From IMG/VR virus record IMGVR_UViG_3300027970_000033, positions 1-55,683 of that record: 55,683 bases of DNA. The stretch is one strand, 5' to 3'. The notes beneath the pieces are model-generated. The model worked only from the letters and a program-made list of their open reading frames with translations. It was not told where the DNA came from and did no database searches. Source of the stretch: a virus. Both the position numbers and the translations under genes were made by a program. Below are positions 21,256 to 27,981 of the stretch, in pieces. How positions within the stretch are numbered: the stretch's first letter is position 1; each line of letters starts with the position of its first letter.

Positions 21256-21322
21256 CAATTATGTGATAGTGATAAGCCTGGTAAAAATTTCTGTAAGGCA
21301 AGCATATAAATAGTGCTTTAAC

Positions 21323-21356
21323 ACTTTAACGCATCAAAGTGCTCGCGGGCGAGCAC
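21323..21356. repeat. Double-hairpin element 4
   Basis: ACTTT...AAAGT, then GTGCT...AGCAC around the 8-base loop CGCGGGCG. Both stems have changed pairs that keep complementarity. Confidence 0.65.
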
Positions 21357-21357
21357 C

Positions 21358-21379
21358 AAAAAAGGGACTTACCAGTCCC
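21358..21379 (-). terminator. Terminator overlapping the end of the acidic 43-residue gene
   Basis: GGGACT-GGTA-AGTCCC then TTTTTT on the leftward strand; the stop codon is inside the hairpin. Confidence 0.88.
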
Positions 21380-21500
21380 CCCTGTACTCCCACTCTCTTA
21401 TGTCTAATTCTGTTGGTCCCCATGTGTCTATGTCCTCGAAGTCCTCCAAGAACCAATCCAAGTCAACGTGGTCTAAATCTTCATTTAAGAACTCACTCAT
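21369..21500 (-). CDS. Very acidic 43-residue protein
   Basis: Sixteen Asp/Glu and only two Arg (net charge about -14), with five aromatic-flanked acidic clusters (DLDWFLEDFEDIDTW). Its composition resembles DNA-mimic inhibitors such as Ocr, but it is much shorter and no homology is claimed. AGGAG is 9 bases before the ATG at 21500, and it has its own promoter and terminator. Confidence 0.75.
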   Translation of the reverse strand: MSEFLNEDLDHVDLDWFLEDFEDIDTWGPTELDIREWEYRGDW

Positions 21501-21529
21501 CAATATCATCTCCTCTTGTTTATATTCCA

Positions 21530-21558
21530 ATTATACAACGGATTGCGTAGGGTGTCAA
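21530..21558 (-). promoter_or_regulatory. Promoter of the acidic 43-residue gene
   Basis: TTGACA (21553-21558), 17 bp, TATAAT (21530-21535). Confidence 0.92.
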
Positions 21559-21575
21559 GAGTTTTTTTTAATCCC

Positions 21576-22259
21576 CTATGTTGCGGCATAGGGGGCGGAG
21601 TTTGGTATCCTCCAAGGCATCACGAGAACGCCACTCTTGACTTTCTTTTTCTGTCTGATACATTTGGCTAGGATTTGGGCTTCTATTAAAACATCACTCA
21701 ATCCCTTATGTTCTTCTATGAAGTTATAATCTCCTGTTATATATCTGAAAGCCATTTCCGCAGAAGTCTTGACGTTGCCCGCAGGTGAAACCCAACCTTC
21801 TCTATGTGCGACTTTTTGGTAAGTTTTTTGTGTAAAGAGAACTTCACAGGCAAACGACCATATACACAACTTGATTTTGTCATAGAACGCAAAGCCTTTT
21901 TTGAATAAGTGCTTTGAAGTTGAATCCAAAGCTCTGAGGTCAAAAGCTAAGTTATACGCGGACACAGTTTCCACATTGTGCCTTTTTATTGCGTTTGTCA
22001 TAACCTTGACGGCATAAGCGAACGCAACGAGTTTGTGTTTACGATTTTCCAGCTCTTTCACATATGAAGGGATTTTTTCTGCATAGTAGGCCGAAGTCAT
22101 CAAGTTTGAGTTATTGAAGATTTCTTTGATTAGAAAAGAGTGCTTTTCTAAAATTTCGCCTTGCTTATTGACAACCGCAAATCCCATGTCATATATAAGG
22201 GGATTGGCTAAGCCGCCAGCCGTTTCAACATCGAGTAAAAGGAAGTTTTGTTTTTTCAT
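21576..22259 (-). CDS. DnaQ-like DEDDh 3'-5' exonuclease
   Basis: Predicted metal-dependent exonuclease. Exo I is LLLDVETAGG (DxE) near residue 8, Exo II is SAYNLAFDLRAL around 100, and Exo III with the catalytic His is EEHKGLSDVLIEA near 190. At 227 residues it is a lone exonuclease domain, perhaps for proofreading, RNA or host DNA breakdown. ATG at 22259 suits CGGAG 10 bases away; the GTG at 22268 is too close. Promoter at 22290-22318. Confidence 0.85.
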   Translation of the reverse strand: MKKQNFLLLDVETAGGLANPLIYDMGFAVVNKQGEILEKHSFLIKEIFNNSNLMTSAYYAEKIPSYVKELENRKHKLVAFAYAVKVMTNAIKRHNVETVSAYNLAFDLRALDSTSKHLFKKGFAFYDKIKLCIWSFACEVLFTQKTYQKVAHREGWVSPAGNVKTSAEMAFRYITGDYNFIEEHKGLSDVLIEAQILAKCIRQKKKVKSGVLVMPWRIPNSAPYAAT

Positions 22260-22289
22260 GAGTACCACGCTCCGTTATTTGATATCCCA

Positions 22290-22318
22290 ATTATATCAAG
22301 ATTAGGCGAGGCTGTCAA
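22290..22318 (-). promoter_or_regulatory. Promoter of the exonuclease gene
   Basis: TTGACA (22313-22318), 17 bp, extended TGA-TATAAT (22290-22295). Confidence 0.92.
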
Positions 22319-22403
22319 GGGGTTTTGGGAACTTTTTTTATAAATAATTAAAATATTTTTTTGTCTTTGCCTTTTTACGTGATTATAATTTAAAAGCAAA
22401 ATA

Positions 22404-22421
22404 GCCTTCGCCTGCGAAGGC
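22404..22421 (-). terminator. Terminator of paralogue 3 gene
   Basis: GCCTTCGC/GCGAAGGC stem followed by TATTTTGCTTTT on the leftward strand. Confidence 0.8.
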
Positions 22422-22461
22422 CAAAGTAGACAAAAAAAAGAGGGGGGGGCACCCCCTCAGG

Positions 22462-22839
22462 CTACGCTGAGTATACGATTTTTTTGACTTTGCCAACTCG
22501 GATTTCGTCTTTTTTAAGTTTGTTCTCTGTCACGAGTTGGTTAGCGTACGCTGTGATTGAGTTGTAGGCGACTGTGCCTTTTTCGTTGATTAGGTAGTCT
22601 TCGGGGAACTCTCCTGCATCGTATAAGGCTGTGCCAATTTGCACTCTGTCGAAGGCTTTGCCTGCGTTGCCTACTACGAAGGCAAGAATCGCGTCTTTGA
22701 TAACTTTGGCTTTTTCGACTTCTTTTGTGTTTACGCGTTTTGCTTTGACTGTTTTTTCGAAGTACGCAACGGCTTCTGCGTCTACTGGGTGTATCGTGAA
22801 CAAGGATTCAACCACTTCGATAAATTTTGCTTTACTCAT
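22462..22839 (-). CDS. Winged-helix-like protein, paralogue 3 of 3
   Basis: 125 residues, nearly identical in layout to paralogue 2 (FIEVVESLF, HPVDAEAVAYFEKTVKAKRV, ALYDAGEF, NEKGTVAYNSITAYANQLV, IRVGKVKKIVYS). The middle has diverged most. Single-gene unit with own promoter and terminator. DNA binding is inferred from the shape only. Confidence 0.8.
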   Translation of the reverse strand: MSKAKFIEVVESLFTIHPVDAEAVAYFEKTVKAKRVNTKEVEKAKVIKDAILAFVVGNAGKAFDRVQIGTALYDAGEFPEDYLINEKGTVAYNSITAYANQLVTENKLKKDEIRVGKVKKIVYSA

Positions 22840-22880
22840 TCAAATCATCTCCTAAGTTTTTTGTTGTTTTCTACTCTCTT

Positions 22881-22910
22881 ATTATACTACGATTTCGTTC
22901 AATCTGTCAA
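22881..22910 (-). promoter_or_regulatory. Promoter of paralogue 3 gene
   Basis: TTGACA (22905-22910), 18 bp, TATAAT (22881-22886). TTGACA contains the stop of the 33-residue gene upstream. Confidence 0.9.
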
Positions 22911-23008
22911 GCGTTTTTTTTATTTTTTCTGTTATATATTTTTTTGGAAACTTTTACCTTTGTAGCTGGCTTTCGTTTCCAGAAAAGCCTAGCTGGCTTT
23001 AAAGTCAT
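22907..23008 (-). CDS. 33-residue basic protein, paralogue of the 16308-16409 product
   Basis: Thirteen basic residues; MTLKPARLFWKRKPATKVKV then SKKIYNRK. AGGGAGG lies 8 bases before the ATG, and the stop is in the next promoter. Homology with the distant copy supports that it is real. A TATAAT at 23037-23042 could start it, but no -35 is seen. Confidence 0.65.
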   Translation of the reverse strand: MTLKPARLFWKRKPATKVKVSKKIYNRKNKKNA

Positions 23009-23060
23009 TTTCAACGCCTCCCTTCCCTATGCCCTAATTATACTACAGGGGGATCCCCCC

Positions 23061-23531
23061 CTAGGCTAGGACTTCGCCCATATTATCGAATTTTATAAGT
23101 TGCTTAAACTGTCTTTCTTCTTTGCGTAGCTTCCCACACTTTACAGATGTTCCGCCCGCTAGATACCAATCTTTTAAGTTTTTGCCGTAGTCATCAAAGA
23201 GGAAGTCACTTTCTTTGATTAGAGTTCTCGTTGCTCTTATAAACTCAGTTGCTTTGTTCTGCCCCACATTCATAAGGATTACATTTTCTTTCTTTATGAA
23301 TGGAAGGTTTTTTCTAATCCATTCCATTTTCTCAATTTTGCAATATTCTGTTTCTATGCACGCGGACAAGATGTAAATTTCCCTGCCTTGTTCATATAAT
23401 GCTTTCAGAGTTTCCGCTACATTCGCGTATATTGCTAACCCTGCAAAGAAGCCCTTCTCATTCATTCTATCAACGCCGCCCGCGCCGTCGAAGTCTGCCA
23501 ATGTTCCATCCATGTCAAAAATCAATCTCAT
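23061..23531 (-). CDS. HAD-family 5'(3')-deoxyribonucleotidase-like protein
   Basis: 156 residues with HAD motif I DMDGTLADF at the start, motif II YILSA, a Lys region (QNKATEF) and motif IV FLFDDYGKNLKDW, matching the NT5C-type deoxyribonucleotidases that dephosphorylate dNMPs. Probably adjusts the nucleotide pool with the ThyA-like enzyme. Own promoter at 23564-23592. Confidence 0.87.
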   Translation of the reverse strand: MRLIFDMDGTLADFDGAGGVDRMNEKGFFAGLAIYANVAETLKALYEQGREIYILSACIETEYCKIEKMEWIRKNLPFIKKENVILMNVGQNKATEFIRATRTLIKESDFLFDDYGKNLKDWYLAGGTSVKCGKLRKEERQFKQLIKFDNMGEVLA

Positions 23532-23563
23532 TTTTCATCATCCTTCTTTTTCTTTATACTCTT

Positions 23564-23592
23564 ATTATATAGGGGATTGGGCTTGTTGTCAA
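23564..23592 (-). promoter_or_regulatory. Promoter of the HAD nucleotidase gene
   Basis: TTGACA (23587-23592), 17 bp, TATAAT (23564-23569). Confidence 0.92.
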
Positions 23593-23600
23593 GCCCTTTT

Positions 23601-23732
23601 TTATGCTAGGATTGTAATTACAATCCCAGCGACTACTATTAACCCCATCATGACTAGTGCCAATGGCTCTATGTCGCGCAGGTCGCGCTTGATGTAAATT
23701 AGGGCTTTGCGTTTTAGTCTTAGTGTTCTCAT
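23601..23732 (-). CDS. 43-residue single-span membrane protein
   Basis: Basic N-terminus (MRTLRLKRKALIYIKRDLRD) then a membrane helix (LALVMMGLIVVAGIVITILA). GAGG is 8 bases before the ATG. Function unknown. Confidence 0.65.
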   Translation of the reverse strand: MRTLRLKRKALIYIKRDLRDIEPLALVMMGLIVVAGIVITILA

Positions 23733-23766
23733 TGTGATAACCTCACTTGTTTTATTTGATACTCTA

Positions 23767-23796
23767 ATTATAAGCGCAGAGTATGCGAACAGTCAA
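23767..23796 (-). promoter_or_regulatory. Promoter of the small membrane gene
   Basis: TTGACT (23791-23796), 18 bp, TATAAT (23767-23772). Confidence 0.8.
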
Positions 23797-23893
23797 GCGA
23801 ACAAATTGTGAACATTTTGTGAACATTAAAAAAAGATATTGCAATTATTTTTTGGATCAATTTTTCGGTGCTTTGACGTATTAAAGCGCAAAT

Positions 23894-23913
23894 GGCCTCT
23901 GTGGACGGAGGCC
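23894..23913 (-). terminator. Hairpin after the 23933 gene
   Basis: GGCCTC/GAGGCC stem followed by a second small stem (GCTTT...AAAGC at about 23869-23888). The T run is weak, so termination is likely but not certain. The pairing of two hairpins recalls the double-hairpin elements. Confidence 0.5.
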
Positions 23914-23932
23914 CAAATAAAAACACCCTAGA

Positions 23933-24061
23933 TTACTCTAGGATGTCTATGTCGCCGAAGCGTAGAACTTCTCTGTAGTCTAGGTGTAGTCCTATTGATA
24001 CAGGTTGATCTCCGTTTTCTGCTATTAGTTGTGCTAGCACTTCTAGTAGCTCTGAAGCCAT
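23933..24061 (-). CDS. Unknown 42-residue acidic protein
   Basis: MASELLEVLAQLIAENGDQP and a short end. The ATG at 24061 follows GAGGTGAT, an almost ideal ribosome site. In-frame ATGs up to 24118 with AAGGAA would give a longer form, so two starts are possible. Function unknown. Confidence 0.6.
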   Translation of the reverse strand: MASELLEVLAQLIAENGDQPVSIGLHLDYREVLRFGDIDILE

Positions 24062-24145
24062 TATCACCTCTTTGTCATTGAATTGTGTTGATAGTGGTAA
24101 ATTCATCATTCTCATCATTTCCTTTTCGATTTATCTTATGTCTTT

Positions 24146-24174
24146 ATTATACAGCTGTTTGGGGATTCTGTCAA
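24146..24174 (-). promoter_or_regulatory. Promoter of the 23933 gene
   Basis: TTGACA (24169-24174), 17 bp, TATAAT (24146-24151). The leader is nearly identical to that of the next unit. Confidence 0.92.
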
Positions 24175-24237
24175 CACCTTTTTTAAAATATTTTTTACTT
24201 TTTTTATTTTATTTTAATCTTTTTTAAATCAAAAGTA

Positions 24238-24255
24238 GCCTCCGCACGCGAAGGC
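24238..24255 (-). terminator. Terminator of the 24278 gene
   Basis: GCCTTCGC/GCGGAGGC stem with one G-T pair, followed on the leftward strand by TACTTTTGATTT. Confidence 0.7.
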
Positions 24256-24277
24256 CAAAATAAAAAAAGCCCAGATT

Positions 24278-24439
24278 TTAAGTTCTGGACAGTCTGCCTA
24301 AGGCGTTCCACGCTTCTCGCGTTTCTAGTTTGTAACCTGTGAGTTTCGCCATTTTAGCGAATTTCTCAGCTTGAGCGACTGAAGCGAAGTCTTTCTCGAT
24401 TGTCGCGTGCGTTAATTTGATGTAGTAGAATTTTTTCAT
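24278..24439 (-). CDS. 53-residue basic protein
   Basis: MKKFYYIKLTHATIEKDFAS followed by VAQAEKFAKMAKLTGYKLET and an Arg end. Three ATGs follow AAGGAA; the one at 24439 has the best spacing. Its layout (short strands, then a helix) suggests a small ferredoxin-like fold. Function unknown. Confidence 0.65.
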   Translation of the reverse strand: MKKFYYIKLTHATIEKDFASVAQAEKFAKMAKLTGYKLETREAWNALGRLSRT

Positions 24440-24475
24440 TTTCATCATTTCCTTTTCGTTTTATCTTATGTCTTT

Positions 24476-24504
24476 ATTATACATGGGTTTTAGGATTCTG
24501 TCAA
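24476..24504 (-). promoter_or_regulatory. Promoter of the 24278 gene
   Basis: TTGACA (24499-24504), 17 bp, TATAAT (24476-24481). Last leftward promoter before the divergent late operon. Confidence 0.92.
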
Positions 24505-24567
24505 CACTTTTTTTAAAATATTTTTTACTTTTTTTAATTTTATTTTATGCATTTTCAGGCGCAAAAA

Positions 24568-24585
24568 GCCCTCGCGAAGGAGGGC
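24568..24585 (-). terminator. Hairpin in the divergent region
   Basis: GCCCTC-CTTCGC-GAGGGC followed by TTTTTG on the leftward strand. No supported gene lies directly upstream of it. Confidence 0.65.
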
Positions 24586-24632
24586 CTAATTTTTATGATT
24601 TCAAGTGCGCAAACCTGTCAGGCGCAGCATAA

Positions 24633-24682
24633 GACGCAACAACTCCGACGCAGAGTAAATTTCATTTCCTCTACTCGACGCA
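24633..24682 (+). promoter_or_regulatory. GACGCA repeats upstream of the late promoter
   Basis: GACGCA at 24633-24638, 24647-24652 and 24677-24682. The last two belong to an imperfect 30-bp tandem repeat ending in TTTCATTT(T)CC. They sit 42-90 bases before the late -35, where an activator or repressor could bind. Confidence 0.5.
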
Positions 24683-24723
24683 GACCTATTTTCATTTTCC
24701 CCTAAATTTTTTTTCTATACCCC

Positions 24724-24752
24724 TTGACTTTTCTCCGTATCTGTAGTATAAT
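24724..24752 (+). promoter_or_regulatory. Promoter of the rightward late operon
   Basis: TTGACT (24724-24729), 17 bp, TATAAT (24747-24752); AGGAGG at 24759-24764 follows at once, so the leader is only about 10-15 bases. Confidence 0.9.
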
Positions 24753-24771
24753 ATACTTAGGAGGCTGACAT

Positions 24772-25758
24772 ATGAATCTTGATTACGCAATTGTTGACGC
24801 TGCAGAGCGCATAAAATACATACAAAACTTACTAAAAGACCAAACATACTGGAGCTCTCGCGACCTACAAAAAATGGCTGACTACATCCTACGAGGCTCA
24901 GACGACACCATACTGACGCCCAATCGCCTAGTCACTATCAATCGCCGCGAAATATCCTTTCAAGGCTTGAGCGACTGCCTAGAGGGCGGAGAAGACGCTC
25001 TACACGCTCTTATTCGCCCCGACAAGCAAACTATACTCACACCTAAAAACAAAATCACACCTCAAGACCTAGAGCGTATCCCCGAACTGCGCAAACTGCG
25101 CGAGCGCATCACAGACTGGGAACTGCGCCTCGAACTCGCCAAGGGCCGCGAACGCTACAAAATTAAGCGCATGCTTATTGAGATGCGCAAAGAACAATAC
25201 GCTATAAAGCAGATGCATCGCAACCCTATGTATACAAGAGGAACATACAATATACGTGTACATACTTCTACAATAGACGAGCTGCGGCTAGACGTGCCCG
25301 AACATATTAGCGCCATCCTAGAAAACTACGCTCGCTTAAAGCAAGCCCTATGGGACGACTTGCATAATGACCTACGCTGGAGCCTGCTCGACCTAGAGCA
25401 CCTCATCGAAGAGTATGTGCGCGACCGCCAACCCATCTACTACGAAATTCTACTCATGAAAATAGCAGGCGATACAAACGAGGAAATACAAAATCATCTA
25501 GCGGAACAGTGGGGCAAGCAGCACAGTCAAGAATACATTTCCTCACTGTGGCGCAATAAAATCCCCGAACTCATCGCAGATGGCTATAAAGAACACTACC
25601 TAAACTGGGTGTACACCTATAAACTACGTGGCCTCTATAAAACTTGCTCGCGTTGCCTACAGCCCAAACTTGCGCACCGCCGCTACTTTGGCACTAATCA
25701 GGCCGCCAAATACGGCTTCTACTCTGTATGTAAAAAGTGCCGCAATAAAAAACAATAG
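24772..25758 (+). CDS. Zinc-ribbon protein, first gene of the late operon
   Basis: 328 residues, long helical body, then a C-terminal zinc ribbon (CSRCLQPK about 30 residues before CKKCRNKKQ). I associate this layout with Bacillota phage genes next to PhoH and terminase, but its role is not established. The position suggests DNA packaging or late regulation. Strong AGGAGG 7 bases before the ATG. Confidence 0.8.
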   Translation: MNLDYAIVDAAERIKYIQNLLKDQTYWSSRDLQKMADYILRGSDDTILTPNRLVTINRREISFQGLSDCLEGGEDALHALIRPDKQTILTPKNKITPQDLERIPELRKLRERITDWELRLELAKGRERYKIKRMLIEMRKEQYAIKQMHRNPMYTRGTYNIRVHTSTIDELRLDVPEHISAILENYARLKQALWDDLHNDLRWSLLDLEHLIEEYVRDRQPIYYEILLMKIAGDTNEEIQNHLAEQWGKQHSQEYISSLWRNKIPELIADGYKEHYLNWVYTYKLRGLYKTCSRCLQPKLAHRRYFGTNQAAKYGFYSVCKKCRNKKQ

Positions 25759-25772
25759 AAAAGAGGACTGCT

Positions 25773-26918
25773 GTGTCTCGTTACATCATTGATACTAACA
25801 TTCTTATGGGCGTCGAAAACTTTGAAAAATTCCTACAGTCCCTGGGCCCCAAAACAGAAAAATATATATTATACGAAGTACTGCGCGAACTCGATTCAAA
25901 CAAATGGAAAGAAGGCGCTAAAGCCCAAAAAGCACGACAGGGCATACGCCACATCGAACAATTTCAATCTTCTTTGCTCTTCACTCAATCGCCCACTAAC
26001 ACAGGCGAAATAGACGACCGCATTATTGACGCAGCCTCAAGCTTGAACGCCATCATCGTCTCAAACGACATAGGCATGACGCTAAAGGCCAAGGCGCTCG
26101 ATGTACCATGCATACATTACAAAGAATGGGTGTCCATGCCCACAGGTTGGGTGGGGGACTTAGATGCAGCAAAACTTGGCGACTACATCATACAGCGAGA
26201 CGCCCAGTCAAATTTTGTAGAGCAAATTCTGCGCAAGGATGCCGCGGGAGCTCTGCGGCCAGTACGCGAGATCAGACTTAAAAGCCAATACTTTCCCGCA
26301 ATAAAGCCTCTCGACGAGTATCAGATATGCGCCGTCGATTCGCTCAAGAACGACGACATCACTGTGCTCACAGGTCATGCAGGAACTGGTAAAACCCTAC
26401 TTTCTCTTTCCTTTGCTCTTTCCGAGCTACAACAGCAACACAGACGAAAACTCATTATATTCGTCAATCCCACAAAAGTGCGCGGCTCTGAGGAGCTAGG
26501 CTTTTACTCGGGCGACCGCATTGAGAAGCTGCTACAAAACAGCATAGGCGCCGTCCTAAGCTCTAAATTGGGCGACTCGCTAGTCGTAGATATGCTACTA
26601 CAGCAAAATAAAATTGAAATCTTTCCTATTAGCGATATACGCGGCTACGAAGTCCACAAAGACGACATACTGTACATTACAGAGGCGCAAAACCTAAACA
26701 CAGACCTCATCAAACTTGTAGTGCAGCGCTGCGTAGAGGGCTCTAAAATCATCCTAGAAGGCGACCCCGAAACTCAACTAGACTCGTGGGCGTTTGAGGG
26801 CAAAAATAATGGCTTGAGGCGTCTCGTTGAAATTTTTAGTGGCTTTCCTGGTTTTGGACACGTGAATCTACCTATTATCCGCAGAAGCCGCATCGCCCAA
26901 AAAGCAGAGGAGTTATAA
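25773..26918 (+). CDS. PIN-PhoH fusion (YlaK-like ATPase/RNase)
   Basis: N-terminal PIN nuclease domain (YIIDTNILM, later DDRIIDAA and SND acidic residues, about 1-130) joined to a PhoH P-loop domain with Walker A GHAGTGKT near 205. The Walker B region reads ILYITEAQN where PhoH normally has a DEAQN, so the first acidic residue is Thr. Such proteins are thought to combine RNA cleavage with RNA unwinding. GTG start after AGAGGA. Between the zinc-ribbon gene and the terminase genes. Confidence 0.88.
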   Translation: MSRYIIDTNILMGVENFEKFLQSLGPKTEKYILYEVLRELDSNKWKEGAKAQKARQGIRHIEQFQSSLLFTQSPTNTGEIDDRIIDAASSLNAIIVSNDIGMTLKAKALDVPCIHYKEWVSMPTGWVGDLDAAKLGDYIIQRDAQSNFVEQILRKDAAGALRPVREIRLKSQYFPAIKPLDEYQICAVDSLKNDDITVLTGHAGTGKTLLSLSFALSELQQQHRRKLIIFVNPTKVRGSEELGFYSGDRIEKLLQNSIGAVLSSKLGDSLVVDMLLQQNKIEIFPISDIRGYEVHKDDILYITEAQNLNTDLIKLVVQRCVEGSKIILEGDPETQLDSWAFEGKNNGLRRLVEIFSGFPGFGHVNLPIIRRSRIAQKAEEL

Positions 26919-26919
26919 T

Positions 26920-27981
26920 ATGTATTGTAACAAATGTGTGCGCGAACTGGGCGAAGACAACTTTTACCTAGATAAAACAGGTACACATATGCCCACTTGC
27001 AAAAAATGCATCACTATGCACGTGAATGTGCACGAACCCAGCACTTTATATCATATTTTAGAGAAAATAGATATCCCATTCATACCTTCTGAATGGGAGA
27101 ATCTTGTTAATAGATATGCGGCAGGCGACCCCAAAAAGAATAAGGCGACAAGCATAGTGGGGCGCTATATATCTAAAATGAAGTTGGCTCAATATGCGGG
27201 TTCTGTGTGGGCAGATACGCCACGATTTCTTGAAGAGCATAACAATCGCTTAATAAATCTAAAGAAAATGGAAGAAGAGCGACGCTTACAATACTCTAAC
27301 GCCACTGGTATGGGGCCTGTAGAGATTCAAGAGCTTGAGGATGACGAGGGCAATAAGTTTGATTTTGGCTCTACCATGACGCGCATCCAAAAAGACCGCA
27401 TGATACAAAAATGGGGGCGCCTGTACAAAGAAGAAGAATGGATACAACTGGAAGAATTTTACAATAAGATGCACGAAACCTATGACATACAGGGCGCCTC
27501 ACACGAAGACTACCTGAAAATGATATGTAAGACCAGCCTCAAGATGAATCAAGCTATCGACACTGGCGACATCGACGGCTTCTCTAAACTAAGCAAGAAC
27601 TATGACGCTATGATGCGCTCAGCCAAGTTCACAGCTGTACAAAATAAGCCAGAAGAAAGCAATTTCATCAGTTCTATTGGCGAAATGGTGCGATTGTGCG
27701 AGTCTGAGGGCTTCATTCCTCGCTATCACGCGCAAGAATCTCAAGATGTAGTGGACTTAACGCTCAAAGATATGACTGAATACCTTACTCGCCTAGTTAA
27801 AACAGAGCTTAATCTGGGTTCGCTCATCGAATCTACTGTTAAAATGATGGAAAATGAGGCCGAGCAGCAAAAAGACCCACAAACAATCGAAGAGGTGCTC
27901 GACGATAATGACTTTTTAGAGTTTAGTGACCTTCTAGATGAGGAGGTTCTGAGCGATGACAGAGAAATCGGGACTAACTGA
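26920..27981 (+). CDS. Putative terminase small subunit-like protein
   Basis: 353 residues with a zinc knuckle at the start (CNKCVREL and CKKC), a helical middle and an acidic C-terminus. It lies directly before terL and overlaps it by 26 bases, the usual place of the small terminase subunit. Identity rests mainly on position; it may be another packaging factor. Confidence 0.55.
   Translation: MYCNKCVRELGEDNFYLDKTGTHMPTCKKCITMHVNVHEPSTLYHILEKIDIPFIPSEWENLVNRYAAGDPKKNKATSIVGRYISKMKLAQYAGSVWADTPRFLEEHNNRLINLKKMEEERRLQYSNATGMGPVEIQELEDDEGNKFDFGSTMTRIQKDRMIQKWGRLYKEEEWIQLEEFYNKMHETYDIQGASHEDYLKMICKTSLKMNQAIDTGDIDGFSKLSKNYDAMMRSAKFTAVQNKPEESNFISSIGEMVRLCESEGFIPRYHAQESQDVVDLTLKDMTEYLTRLVKTELNLGSLIESTVKMMENEAEQQKDPQTIEEVLDDNDFLEFSDLLDEEVLSDDREIGTN

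Larger units (their letters stand above)
21019..21310 (+). repeat. Bipartite motif cluster B (copies 5-8)
   Basis: Copies at 21019-21046, 21048-21075 (degenerate left box AGAATTTACC), 21182-21209 and 21283-21310. The last two have AAAAATTTCT, 11 bases, ATATAAA exactly. The gap 21003-21357 holds no supported gene. Confidence 0.72.

Noticed and set aside
21576-21605. Terminator after the exonuclease gene
   Set aside because: The CCCCTATG/CATAGGGG stem is followed by A, not T, on the leftward strand.
23037-23065. Promoter for the 33-residue gene at 22907
   Set aside because: TATAAT is present but no -35 box lies 16-18 bases upstream; only a GGGGGATCCCCC palindrome is there.
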